From Asterella californica (Eukaryota; Streptophyta; Marchantiopsida; Marchantiales; Aytoniaceae): a stretch of DNA of 64,000 nucleotides. Below, piece after piece: positions 37,382-49,253 of the stretch; position 1 is the first letter of the stretch, and every line of letters starts with the position of its first letter. The translations under genes and the position numbers were made by a program. The notes under the pieces are model-generated. The model saw only the letters and a program-made list of their open reading frames with translations. It had not been told where the DNA came from and made no database searches. Location: assembly GCA_036924285.1 (NCBI GenBank), contig JAYKYS010000011.1, positions 4,960,001 to 5,024,000 of the forward strand, written 5' to 3'.

Positions 37382-40300
37382 CTATAAGAGTGGTTGTGTA
37401 GATCCATACGTTGTTACTCCGATGGTTATCTTCACAATATCGCATATGTCATGAAACTTGAGATCAATTCTAGTACCACAAGACCACTTGTCTAATCTGG
37501 TGGAGTTGTTGAAAGAGAAAATGCAGATGAAGATCTTAGAGTCATCCTTTGTACCGTATTCAAGTATACGGTTTACTGTGCTAAAGAAGAATGAGTCGTT
37601 GTGATTCATCTAAGACATACAATCGATGATGCAATAACAATCAAGAATGCTAGAGACCCATTATGGATGAGTTTGTTGAGGAGTTTGCAAGAAGAGCGAT
37701 TTACTCAATGAGAGATATTTACTCAGGATATGATTAGTTTCAACTAGCAGAGTGAGCAGAAAGTTGACAACGATGAGAGCATATTTGAGGTTGGTTAGAA
37801 AGTGTACCTTACCACTGGGAGCTACCAACTCAGTAGCACACATGATGAACATGATGAACCGAGTTCTAAGGGACTTCATCCTTGAGAAGACTATGCCGTT
37901 CTTATATGACATTCTTATCAAAGGATGCAAGGAGGATAAGAAGGATGAGGTATCAGACCAAGGGGGTGTCGGATTCACATCATCAATCACATCACATATT
38001 GTGGAGAGATCTTATTTTGACTTGAAGAAGTTCATCTCATGTTGTCATCTGCGAAATCTACATTTGAGGTTAGAGAAATTCTGATATTTGGTATTTATGT
38101 ATATCGTTTGGTCAGAAGCCAGACCCAAGCAAAGTGGATGTGATTGGGAGGATGAAAGAGGTTTACAACTCCTTGGAAAAAATAAGAAGATTCTTGGATG
38201 TATGTGTATTCTATCACATTTGGATTCCTCATTATGCACATGTGGCGGATCTATTATATGAGTTGTTGCGTAAGAATCAGATGGAAGGAAGAGCATACTG
38301 AAGCAATACGGAAATTAAGTCTTTATTGTCATCTCCTCTAGTTTTGAGAAGGATTGACTACAAGGATGTCATGTCCGTAGTTCTTATATGAGATACAAGT
38401 CCAGTTGCAATTGGATGGACAGTAGGACAAGATGATGAGGATTGAGACAAGTCTGCAGTTAGGTTTGGAGCGCAAGTGTTAAGTGCTCGTTAACATGTCT
38501 ATCCTTAAGTGAAGAGAGAACTATGGAATATTGTTTCAACCAAGAAAATCGAGAAGGAGTATTTGACCGGAGCATCAATGGTGGTTGAAACTGATTGTCT
38601 GTCATTATTAAGGATGATCACAAATTGTACGACTCTTGATACTGGAATGCTATGATGGACCGCATATATCAAGTCAGTGAATCTAGAGTTTAGACATATT
38701 GCATGGAAGGATAATCCGATCGCATATATATTATCTTGAGCTCGGTATGACAGGGAGGATGAAATGATTGAAGATATTGACGACGCTGGTGTAAAGTTCT
38801 ATTCGATTGCACATATAAGGAGGGAAGATGAGTTATTTGTTGAAAGGTTGGATGATGATGAATTGCTTGACATTGGAATATATCTTAGTACGTCGGTCAA
38901 GCACTCAGGTTGGATGGATGAGAGGTTTCAGAGAGTTTGAAGGAATGCCTACAACTTAATGTTGCAAGATGAGATTTTTTGGAAGCGGTCAAAGCAAAAG
39001 GGTGAGATATCACTACGGGTGATTTGCGACAAAGAAGATCAAGGAAAGTTGCTTAGAGCATTTCATGAGAGTCTTGTTTGAAGTGTCAAATATGCTCAAA
39101 CAGTTGACATCAAGACGGATTACATCCAACTTTTCCATTAGCAATCCACTTCAATGGGTTGTGGATTTGGTGACTATGTCAATTGGGTTGTGGCAGATGA
39201 GGTTCTTTGTACTTGCTCGAGAAGATCTTTCAAATCAGGTTGAGAGTATGAGGCATCGGACAAAGAGATATGTAAATTTTCTTGGAAGAAGTTGTTTGCC
39301 GTATGGATGTGTGGGAAGATCATTGCATATCGAGGAGAGCTAGATGCCCATGAGGCTCATGAATTCTTTGCATGGTGTGGGATGAAGTTGTTATTGACAA
39401 CTGCTTACAACCCTCAAGAGAGCGAACACGGTCATCCGCTCATTGTGAAAGCTTTGGTGAAGGCTTGCAACAGAAGGACATTTGACTGGGCCGCGACTCT
39501 TACTATTTATGTTATAGACAGATCAAACGACTCACATCTCGATAATTACATGCCAATGGAGCTCAAGATAGGTCAAAAATATATCATGTCGTATGAAGAG
39601 CATGTTTCAGCATGGAGTGTGCAACCTTGGGAGGACAATATGACGAGAGAAGAACTTCTTGTTATTCGGATTAGACAATTGGAGATGAGACTTGAGGACT
39701 TCTAGGTTTATTTGGATGGATTATGAGAAGCACGATTGAAGAACAAAGTCAGATTTGATAAGTGACATCGTCAAAGCCTTAGAGAAATCAAGGAAAGTGA
39801 CTGGATATTAATCTATAACAATAGTCTAGACAACCAGCATAGTGCACTACGGAAGTTCTCCAAGTAATGATTTGGTCCATATGTGATACATAACAACGTA
39901 ACATACACCGTACAAGAGTTGGACGGAATGAGCTTGAGGGTATCAGTGGCAGGTAAACATGTCAAGGTTTTCAAAAAGAGTGATTTAGAGGTTATCTAGC
40001 AGATATCTTGATAGAGTCTTAGTTCGAGAATGAAGATTATGCAGCGAAGCTTGAGGATGAAGTCGATGAACATGAAAAAGAAGATGATGAAATTATGTGA
40101 CTGTCAATCCACACTTTGGTTGGTATATGTGATGCATATCAAAAAATACGTAGGTATAGAGAGGATAAAGTCGTGTCATGGACCAGCTCCTACTTGAAAA
40201 TCAAGAGTTGATGTTATGCATTATCCCTCCATAGACGCTCTTATGATTAATATTGGGTTTTTACACAACTTTTGAATCTTCACTTTCATTACATCAAGTG

Positions 40301-40440
40301 ATAGAGCTCCTTGTTAGCTTTCCACGGACACCTCATTTACTTCATCTAGATGCTTAATGACAAAAGTTTTGTGGTTCAAAAGAAGGAAAAATCAAGCTAG
40401 GTTCTAGCTTGTCAATGTTGACTAGATATTTGCGATTCGT
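37382..40440 (+). mobile_element. Copy B: 5'-truncated, decayed Ty3 element of the A/C lineage
   Basis: Aligns along its length with element A from inside the reverse-transcriptase region (A position about 46,350) through RNase H and integrase to the 3' LTR. Landmarks: YNPQESEHGHPLIVKALVKA (integrase end, about 39,400) and EDNMTREELLVIRIRQLE (about 39,630). The 3' LTR starts near 40,169 and is recognisable only to about 40,440, with one unit of the subrepeat that A has four times. B retains the integrase C-terminal stretch that C has lost. Many A-to-B differences are C-to-T or G-to-A and create stops (TCTCGAGC in A, TCTTGAGC in B). It is dead. Confidence 0.85.
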
Positions 40441-41234
40441 TGGTCGAGTGTGGAGTGGTTAATCCTGGTAGGACAGTTAGTGCCGTTAGGACGAGTTCTT
40501 AGGATAGTCCATTAGGGATATACTTCGCAGGTAGGGCTTGGAGGTCTTAGTTCTTCGAGTTGAGCCTTCAAGCTCCTGGCTATGGTGGATAGTATTGGTG
40601 AGTGCAATCTAGATTCTCTGCGAGCATAGAGTGGATTTGGCTCGACTTTAGTGGTTGTTTAGTGCCGGTTGGCATGGTGGAGTGAGTACATACTGTTTAT
40701 CACTTGAAGAACTCAAATTGCGAGGTCTGATTGAGAGCTTTCAGGTCACGGATTTCTGCTGATGGTATCTCCGGAGTTTGTAGAACGTTGGTACCTTTGA
40801 TTTGCGGGTGCGTGCGTGTGTGGAGTAGTTCTTTTTGGTCGTGGGGTTGATCACTGTGTGGATTAGTACTGGTGGGACAGTTCTTGGTCAAAATTGTGAC
40901 GAGGTAGTGCGGAAGCGTTGCTGGAATTTCATGTGACGGATTTTTGAGATCAATTTGAAGTCGGCAGAAGTGCATCGGTGGACGTCAAGTAGGCATGGGT
41001 CAGCAATTTGGGGAGTGTGTTTTTGACCTCTGAAGTTGCTATTTTGGGGTGTTTTCTTCATGCGTGTCCTTCTTGTGTTGTTTGGCTCGAGTTTCTGCTC
41101 TACTCCAAGCGGAGCGTGAGCGGAGAGTGAGTGTTAGAGACGTTTAGAGGCTTCGAGGAGCAGAGGTGCGTGAGTGCGGAGGCGGAGCGGAGACTGAGCT
41201 TGAGCCCGCCGCATGCCAACTTGCTGGCGTGCGT
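40441..41234. other. Unassigned sequence between copy B and element A
   Basis: GT-rich sequence with two loosely similar blocks, each with GTGTGGAGT and a GGTGGGACAG/GGTAGGACAG word, near 40449 and 40815. It may be remaining diverged LTR of copy B. No gene. Confidence 0.4.
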
Positions 41235-43249
41235 TGTCGTGTCGTGGACCGGCTCCTATCTGAAATTCAGACTTTGATGCTTGTCGCTCCAAAGACACTC
41301 ATGAGAAAGACAAGCTAGGCCCTAGCTTACGAGCTTTTGGCATTATTTCAGATCTCCATTTTCATCGCATAGATGGGTAGAGCTCCTTGTCAACTTTCCA
41401 TAGGCACTTCGTCTACTTCGTTTTGACACCTAGTGGAGAAGTTACAGGACTCGAAAGATGGAGAAAACAAGCTAGGCTCCAGCTTACAGACTTTTGGCAC
41501 AACTTCGGATCTTCGCTTTCATCAAATCAGTGGATAGAGCTCTTTGTCAGCACTCCATAGGCACTTCGTCTACTTCGTTTGGACGCCTAGTGGAGGAGTT
41601 ACAAGACTTGAAAGATGGAGAAAACAAGCTAGGTCCCAGCTTACAGACTTTTGGCACAATTTCGGATCTCCACTTTCATCGCATCATTGGGTAGAGCTCA
41701 TTGTCAGCTTTTCATAGGCACTTTGTTTACTTCGTTTGGACGTCTAGTGAAGAAGTTATGCGACTCGAAAGAAGGAAAAATCAAGCTAGGTCATAGTTTA
41801 CTTGCTGACTGGGTATTTGAGGCTTTAGGCGTTATATCAAAGACGCAAGGGGCCTGCTTCATTATTATTGAGAGAACTTCGTACATACAGAGACTGATAC
41901 AAGGGGGCTGCTTAAGGGGCTTGCTTGTTCCTGCGACCTGTCGGTGGCGTTTTGGAGAATTGGGAAGTCCGATACACACGCGCAAGGTGTCATCGGGTTC
42001 AGATATATGCAGGCTATTCACAGGTTAAGACGGTTTGGGAAGAGACGGATCGGAGGATGTGTACTTAGAGAAATTGAGACACAGGAAAGAGATTTGAAGA
42101 TTTCAGTTACATGTGAAGGAGAGTTGGACCGTTCGAGCCGTTCCGGAGTCCAAACTTGCTGTCCTTGATCCATCGGGATCAGAACACCGAGTTCTACAGG
42201 AAATTGAAGACGATACCAAGTTTCATCGGGCGGTTTAGGAGTTCTGTGTGAAATTGGCTCGTAGGGAAGCGCTTGCGTCAGGTTTTTCATTGTTTGCGAT
42301 CTAAAATTGGGTTGTTCTTCGCGATCGGTGTGCCAAGCTCTTCGTTCTTGGTGTCTATGCGACCAGGGAGTCTTCATCTACGCATAGGAGAAGACAATAC
42401 GTGGATTGGATTGTTGGTTTGGGTGAGGTGAGCGAGTTTGAGTCGCAGGGAGTCGATTTACGTCAATTTTTTGCAACTTGCGACTAAATTTCTGGCGTGG
42501 TTTTGCAAGGGGAACTCCAAACGCCTTATTTGGAGTCTCGTTGGTTTCATGATAGCTAGATCTATCTGCCAGAGAAGACGGATATCAGTTTAGACGATCC
42601 GTTTGTGCGGTGTGTGCGGTTTTAAGCTGCAGGGAGGAGTTTTTGAAAGTTCGGTCACCTGCGACCGAAAATCGGCGATATCTCGGCTGTTGGGAGTCGG
42701 ATCTGAAGGTTTCTTGGGTTAACAGAGTCAGCGGAGGAGACCTTATCGACATCTGAAGTCCGTTCGGCGAAAGGAAGAAATTCTCAGATAAATCTTTTTC
42801 AATTTCTTGCTACAGGTTTTGCTCTTTTGAGTTCATTAGAGTTCTGGTTGGCTATATACAGCTTGTGGTAGCTAGTCTTGGCTAAGAGCTTGTACATGGG
42901 TGTGGTTTGGACTTGGGTTCGGATCGCGTGATACTGCTGTGGCTCTGTTTGTTAGCAAAGGGAAGTTTCTCTTGCTTTGAGCTACGTTTCGGTGATTTTG
43001 GGTCAGGGTTGTGGTTTAGGGGTTGTTTTTAGGGGCTTTTGAAGCAGATTACAGATCGCTCTGGTCTGTATCTCAATTCTATGCTCTTTGAAGAAAGAAC
43101 CGGCAGTGTACATACATTTGGAGTTGATATATATCGCAGCATTTGTTTTCGTGGTTGTTTTTCTCTGTCTTGTCTTTATTTCAGCACACAACATCTCCAC
43201 AGCCAAGAACCTCACGTTTTCCTGGACATCCTTCACGCAAAATCCGACA
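41235..43249 (+). repeat. 5' LTR of element A
   Basis: Begins TGTCGTGTCGTGG and ends AATCCGACA. It contains four tandem 157-bp units (41313 onward) and a TATATAC word near 42853 that could be a TATA box. Just after it comes GGTGAACTCGACGTGAA (43259-43275), shared with element C. Confidence 0.9.
41313..41820 (+). repeat. 157-bp tandem subrepeats inside the LTR of element A
   Basis: The anchor AAGCTAGG recurs at 41313, 41469, 41626 and 41783. Each unit also carries a GATAGAGCTC or GGTAGAGCTC word and TCGTCTACTTCG or a close variant. The same four units recur in the 3' LTR at 49331, 49488, 49645 and 49802. Copy B's LTR shows only one unit, so the array grew or shrank within the lineage. Confidence 0.85.
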
Positions 43250-43330
43250 CGATACGGCGGTGAACTCGACGTGAAGGTATGGGGTGGAGATTTCTTCTGT
43301 GTGTGAACTTTGAAGAAGAGATTGGCAGTC

Positions 43331-44560
43331 ATGAGTGGGGATGAGAAAGATGATGGAGATGGAGCTAGTGGTTCAGGTGGGTTGCCGAAAGTGCAGTTGG
43401 ATCCACCGACTGCATCGATATTCCAAGCTTTCATTATGTTCTTACAGCAACAACAATCTGATGAGCGGAAGGAAGCTTTGACAACAAGGGCGTTACAAGC
43501 GGTCGTCAGCAAGATTGACCAGTTTGATGAGAAAGATGTCTCAAAATATATGAGGCATTATGTGAAGGAGATGGACCTGAACCTGGTCTCAGAAGATGAG
43601 ATGATTGAGACGTTTGAGTTAGCAGCAGCTCCAGAGATTAGAGATCATGTTAAAATGCTAACGAAGCATTTTAACAAAAATTGAGAGACTTTTGCTTGTG
43701 CCTTGATGGATGAGTACTTCTTGGAGGACTCTGATTGAGTCACCAAGAAGTCATTCTTGGAATGGATTGAGCAACCAAGGAAGGGTTTACAAGCTACTGA
43801 GTTGCTCAAAGAGTTTGAGAAGCAGTTTTGACAGCTGACCAGGATGGAGAAGTTGACGTTGCAGTCCAACAAGACAGAGCTATTTCTTCGGGCTGCAAAT
43901 GAGAAGTTGCAGGAGAAGCTAGAGGTACTTCTGGAAGACCGGGAGGAGGACGATGGATTGACCAGTAGTTGGAAGAAGGTTGAGGAAGTTGTTGGTATGC
44001 TTACCAAGAGAGAGCGGAGACGAGAGAAGGTTCATGTTAGGAGATTGACGTCAACACCTACAGCTGTAACAGCTGTTCCTGTAGTCCGACCAGTGGTTCC
44101 TGTTGCTAGACAGGTAGTACCAGTTGCTCCAGTTGTTCAGGCACCTATGGTATCTCCGAAGAAGGATGATTCAAACCTTGAGGAGATTTTGCGTGGAATG
44201 CGAGATCTGCAGATCAAGCTCACAAGATTAGAAGAGAAGGGATCTACAAGCGGAGCAAGACCGGTTGAGAAGCAAGGTTGGATCTAGCGGTGTATCTGGT
44301 GCGATGGTACTGATCATCCGGGCAGAGATTGCAAAGAGTTCACTGATATCTTACAGCAAGGAGTGATCTTCTGGAAAGATGAGAAGGTAGCGTTGAGGGA
44401 TACTGGTGCACTTCTTCAGACCAACTTTGATAGGGGAGGGATGAAGAAGTTGGTTGAGGACCACTTATCAGCGCAAGCAGTTGCAATGGTGGAAGCTGGA
44501 ACTTATGGCACGAGAGTTGAGGATCAAACTGAAAGAAGTTTTAACGGGCAAGTTGAGCCG
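43331..44560 (+). pseudogene. Gag of element A (broken)
   Basis: Starts MSGDEKDDGDGASGSG at 43331 and aligns with the gag of element C (IFQAFIMFLQQQQSDERKEA here). It stops at a TGA (43682-43684) where C has Trp; further TGA codons fall near 43736 and 43828. The frame resumes at 43844 and is stopped again (TAG at 44285) just before the zinc knuckle CIWCDGTDHPGRDC (about 44293-44334), which is otherwise intact. Gag packages element RNA into virus-like particles in the cytoplasm. Stops such as TGG to TGA fit cytosine deamination on either strand. Confidence 0.85.
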
Positions 44561-44587
44561 AGTGGATTGTGATCATCTGTCATTTCC

Positions 44588-47500
44588 ATGAAACAGAAAA
44601 ACAAGATGACACGTGAGACGTTGCTGAGAACAGCTGCTACGATCCGGAATGATACTAGATGGGAGGATCCGATAGAAGCTCTATTGGTGCATGCTTACAT
44701 CGCCAAGAACCAACACGAAGCGTTGTTGGAAGAGAAGAGAAGGAGAGATTCAGAGTATGTAGGGGAAGGAACTTCTTCCAAGAGACAGACTCGAGAGAAG
44801 AAGGTTCATCAAGAGTTTCGGGATGCAGGAGCTCAAGATCTACAGATGGATGATGCTCCTTCTCCATCGAAGGAAAGAGTGAAGGATTTTCAGAAGGAGA
44901 AGGGTAAGCCGGCTGCATACAAACTACAGTCGGACATCGAAGCTTCAACAGACTTGAAGGGAGCCTTGGAAGATCGCATTCTGAATGCGAAGGTGGAGTT
45001 TACCTTGAGGGAAGTGTTGGACATTGCTAAACGTGAGCTTCATGATGTCATCATCGATGTCATCAAACAGAAGCGACAGATTACAGGCGAGACTGGTTTA
45101 TCGCATGCCTTGGATACTAGGATGTCTGTGGATGAGGAGAAAGAGCTTGCAAAGTGCAGTGTTTATTCTTCAGAGGAGGAAAGAGATCGAAGGTGCAGGA
45201 TATATTTTGAGAATGAAGAGAAAGATGACAAACAAAGCTTGAGTCATTACAGTCACAGTCACTAGGCTCGAACTACAACGGAGACGTTGGTGAGAATGAG
45301 AGACTTGGATGAGCCGGTGGTTGCTCTGATCGATCATGCATCAGAAATCAACATCATGTCGAAAGAGTTGTACAAGAGGAAAAAGTGACCGATCGACACA
45401 GAGCATGGGTGGGTCATAAGAGGAGCCAACAACACAAGAGGAGACTTGTATGGAGCTTGTCCAGACATCAGAGTGCGCGTAAGTGATGTTGCTATCGAGC
45501 AAAACTTCTTTGTTTAGGAAGCAACATCATACCCGCTCATTCTTGGTCAACCTTCCGTCATAGCAACTCGGATGGAGACAAAGGTACTGGACGACGGATC
45601 TGCTTATGCTAGGATCCGAAGTCAAGATGAGAAGAGAGCTGTACAATTCTTGACTGTACCGTCCAATCACGAGCGCAACCGAGATCGTTTGTGGGAGAAA
45701 CCGCTTCCAAGGGTGAGTGAAGAGTTCAAGGATTTTCGTTGAGTACCACAATAGAGTGAGATTGTGGTGATGCACAAGAGAAGGTACTCTCGCTTGATGG
45801 AGATAGTGCCTTTTGTACAAGGTTTGTTGAGTTTTCAGAGTGTGGGATTGCTATTTACAAGAAGAAAAGAACAAAAACATTTGCGTGATGTTGAGTTGAT
45901 GTTGAAAGAGTTGGGTGAGCTAGAAGGGGATGAATGGATTTCTGGTGTTTATGAAGAGGATGGGTTGGAAAATCCTTTGCGAGAGATCATGTCTATTGGA
46001 TGGGAGGATATGGACAAGGTCGTGCAGATTCATTCAAGGGAGGTCTATTCGGTGATCGAATCATTCCGTGCACCAGAGGTTCGAGTTGAGACAAGATACA
46101 AGACAGTGAATAAGAAGATAAAGTCAGTTGCTGGTCCTTTGCCGGAAGACACTAACCAACAGATGGATCGAGCTTCAAGGGAGAAGAGTTTGAGAGATCC
46201 TGCAATGATAGGACACAAGTTCACAGAGAAGACTCTTGAAGAGCTGAAGATTGGATCTGATGGGTCTCTTCTACCAAAAGAGAGGATGTGCTTCAAGGAG
46301 ATGCTTTCACGACATGGGAAAGCATTTGCTTTTGAGCCACATGAGATTGGGTGTTTACCCGTACGTTGTTACCCCGATGGTTATCTTCACGGTACTGCAT
46401 GTGTCATGGAACCTGAGACCAATTCCAATACCGCGGGCTCACTTGTCCAAACTAGTGGAGTTGCTGAAGGAGAAGACGCGGATGAAGATCTTGGAGCCGT
46501 CGTTTGCACCGTATTCGAGCAGATGGTTTACAGTGCCTAAGAAGAATGGGTTGCTGCGATTCATCCAAGACATGCAATCGGTGAACGCAGTAACAATTAG
46601 AAATGCTGGGGTGGGACCGATTGTGGATGAGTTTGCTGAAGCATTTGCAGGAAGAGCAATTTACTCAATGAGAGATCTTTACTCAGGGTATGATCAGTTT
46701 CAACTAGCGGAGGAGAGCAGAAGCTTCACGACAATGAGGACACCTTTGGGGTTGGTTAGGATGTGTATCTTACCACAGAGAGCTATCAACTCGGTAGCAC
46801 ACATGATGAACGGGATGAATCGAGTTCTAAGGGACTTCATCCTTCAAAAGACGATATCGTTCTTGGAGACATCCCCATCAAAGGATGTGTGGAAGATGAG
46901 AAGGATGAAGCATTAGATCAGAGGGGGTGTCGATGCTACGTCATCGATCACATCACAGACTGTGAGAAGATCTTATCTCGACTTGAGGAAGTTCATCTTA
47001 CGCTATCAGGTGCGAAGTCTACATTTGGGGTTAGAGAGGTTTTGATCGTTGGTCATTTGTGTGGATCGTTTGGTCGGAAGCCAGATCCGAACAAGGTGAA
47101 TGCGATTGGAAGGATGAAGGAGGTTTGCAACTCGCTAACAGAAGTAAGAAGATTTTTGGGGTGCCATATTCTACCATATTTGGATTCCTCATTATGCGCA
47201 TGTGGCGGATCCGTTGTATGGATTGTTGCATAAGGGTCATAAGTTCAGATGGGAGGAAGAGCATACTGATGCGGTAAGGAAGCTGAAGTCTTTACTATCA
47301 TCTCCTCCAGTTCTGGGAATGATTGATTACAAGGGTGCTAGGCCGGTGGTTCTTACTGTGGATACAAGTCCAGTTGCAATTGGATGGGCAGTCGGACATG
47401 ATGATGAGGATGGAGATAGGTATGCGGTTAGGTTCGGAGCGAAGGTGTTAAGTGCTCGACAACGTGCTTACCCGTAAGTGAAGAGAGAACTGTGGGGTAT

Positions 47501-49178
47501 TGTTTCAGCTATGAAAATTGAGAAAGAGTATTTGATTGGAGCAGTAGTGGTGTTTGAAACTAATTGCTTGCCGTTGTTAGGGATGATCATGAATTGTTCA
47601 ACTCTTGATATTGCGATGTTACGATAGATCGCATATATCAAGTCGTTGAACCCGAAGTTTAGACATATCGCAAGGAAGGATAATCCGATGACAGATATGT
47701 TATCTCGAGCTCGGTATGATGGGGAGGATGAGATGGTTGAAGATATTGACGACGTGGGTGCAAAATTCTATTCAATTGCACAGATAAGAAAGGAAGATGA
47801 GTTGTTTGTTGAAAGATTGTATGATGGTGATTTGCTTGACATCGGAAGGTACCTTAGTATGATGGTTAAGCAGACAGCTTGGACGGATGAGAGGTCTCAG
47901 AGAGTTCGAAGGAAGACCTACAACTTCATGTTGCAGGATGGGTTTCTTTGGAAACGACCGAAGCAGAAAGGTGGGATACCGCTAAGAGTGATTTGCGACA
48001 AAGAAAATCAGCAGAAGTTGCTCAAGGCATTTCATGATAGTCTTTGGGTTGGACATCGAGAGATTTGGGTCACTTTTACCAAGATGAAAGAGCGGTATTG
48101 GTGGAAAAACATGTACACGGATGTTGTATCTTTTGTGGAGTCTTGTTTGACATGTCAGATGTATTTGAACATTTGACATCGTGACGGATTACACTCGATT
48201 TATCCGTTGGTAATCCACTTCAAGTGGGTGATAGACTTGGTGATTATGCCGGTTGGATTGTGGCAGATGAGATACTTGGTACTTGCTAGAGAAGATCTTT
48301 CAAATCAAGTCGAGGGTAGGGCGCTTCGGACAAAGACAACTGAAGGGGTATGTAGATTTCTCTTGGAAGAGGTTGTTTGTCGATATGGATGTGTGGGAAA
48401 GATCACTGCAGATCGAGGAAAGTTAGATGCACATGAGGCTCATGAATTGTTTGCAAGGTGTGGGGTGAGGTTGTCGCTGACAACTGCTTACAACCCCGAA
48501 GGTAATGCCAAGAGTGAACGTGGTCATCCGTTCATTGTGAAAGCTTTGGTGAAGGCTGCACGAATGATCTCGACTCTTACCATTTGCGTTATGGGCAGAT
48601 CGAACGACACATAGCTCGGTGATAGATTACATGCTAGTGGAACTCATCACAGGTCAGAAACCTATCATGCTGATTGAAGAACACGTTCTGACATGGAGTG
48701 TGTTACCTTGGGAGGACAATTTGACTAGGGAAGAGCTTCTTGCTATTCGAATTAGGCAGTTAGAGAGAAGACCAGAGCAGCCTATCCTAAACTGCTTTTG
48801 GATAGGCTGCGAGAAGCACGGTTGAAGAACAAGGTCAGATTTGATCAGCGACATCGTTTGAGACCTAGGGAAATCAAGGAAGGTGATTAGATGTTAGTCT
48901 ATGACAACAGTCTAGACAACCAGCATAGTGCACTCCGGAAGTTTTCCAGAAGATGGTTTGGTCCGTATGTGGTGAAGAAGATTCATGACAACGCAACTTA
49001 TGCCTTGCAAGAGTTGGATGGAACGAGCTTGAAGATACCATTGGCAGATAAACGTGTCAAGATTTTCAATAAGAGAGATGAGGAGGTCGATCTAGCAGAT
49101 ATCTTGACGGAGTTTCGGTTTGAGGATGAGGATTATGCAGAAGACCTTGAAGGTGAGGTTGGCTACGATGAGAACTAG
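44588..49178 (+). pseudogene. Pol of element A (broken protease, RT, RNase H, integrase)
   Basis: Protease core is at about 45332 (LIDHASEIN; D-H-A-S-E where retropepsins have D-T/S-G). RT is recognisable at about 46300-46900 (FTVPKKNGLLRFIQDMQSVN), but its active-site region is scrambled by a frameshift. RNase H is at 47300-47700 (VVLTVDTSPVAIGWA; IARKDNPMTDMLSRARY). Integrase spans 47770-49178 with the HHCC finger, D (VIDLVIM), D (TADRGKLD) and E (KSERGH), then a C-terminal region (LDNQHSALRKFSRRWFGPYV) that element C lacks. Several stops and frameshifts prevent one polyprotein. Integrase has the same local sequence in B. Confidence 0.85.
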
Positions 49179-49215
49179 GACGATAAGTCGGTCCACTCCT
49201 TGGTTGGTATCTCTG

Positions 49216-49235
49216 GTGCATACCGGAGGATGCAC
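49216..49235 (+). other. Conserved stem-loop before the polypurine tract (element A)
   Basis: Stem GTGCAT/ATGCAC with loop ACCGGAGG, 6 bp upstream of the polypurine tract AGAGGGGG (49242-49249). Element C has the same loop and position, with two compensating pair changes. Confidence 0.7.
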
Positions 49236-49253
49236 AGGTTCAGAGGGGGTGGA

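Noticed and set aside
48774..48811. 11-bp inverted repeat in the integrase region of element A
   Set aside because: The same span aligns base for base with copy B, which lacks the pairing, so it looks like chance rather than an insertion.
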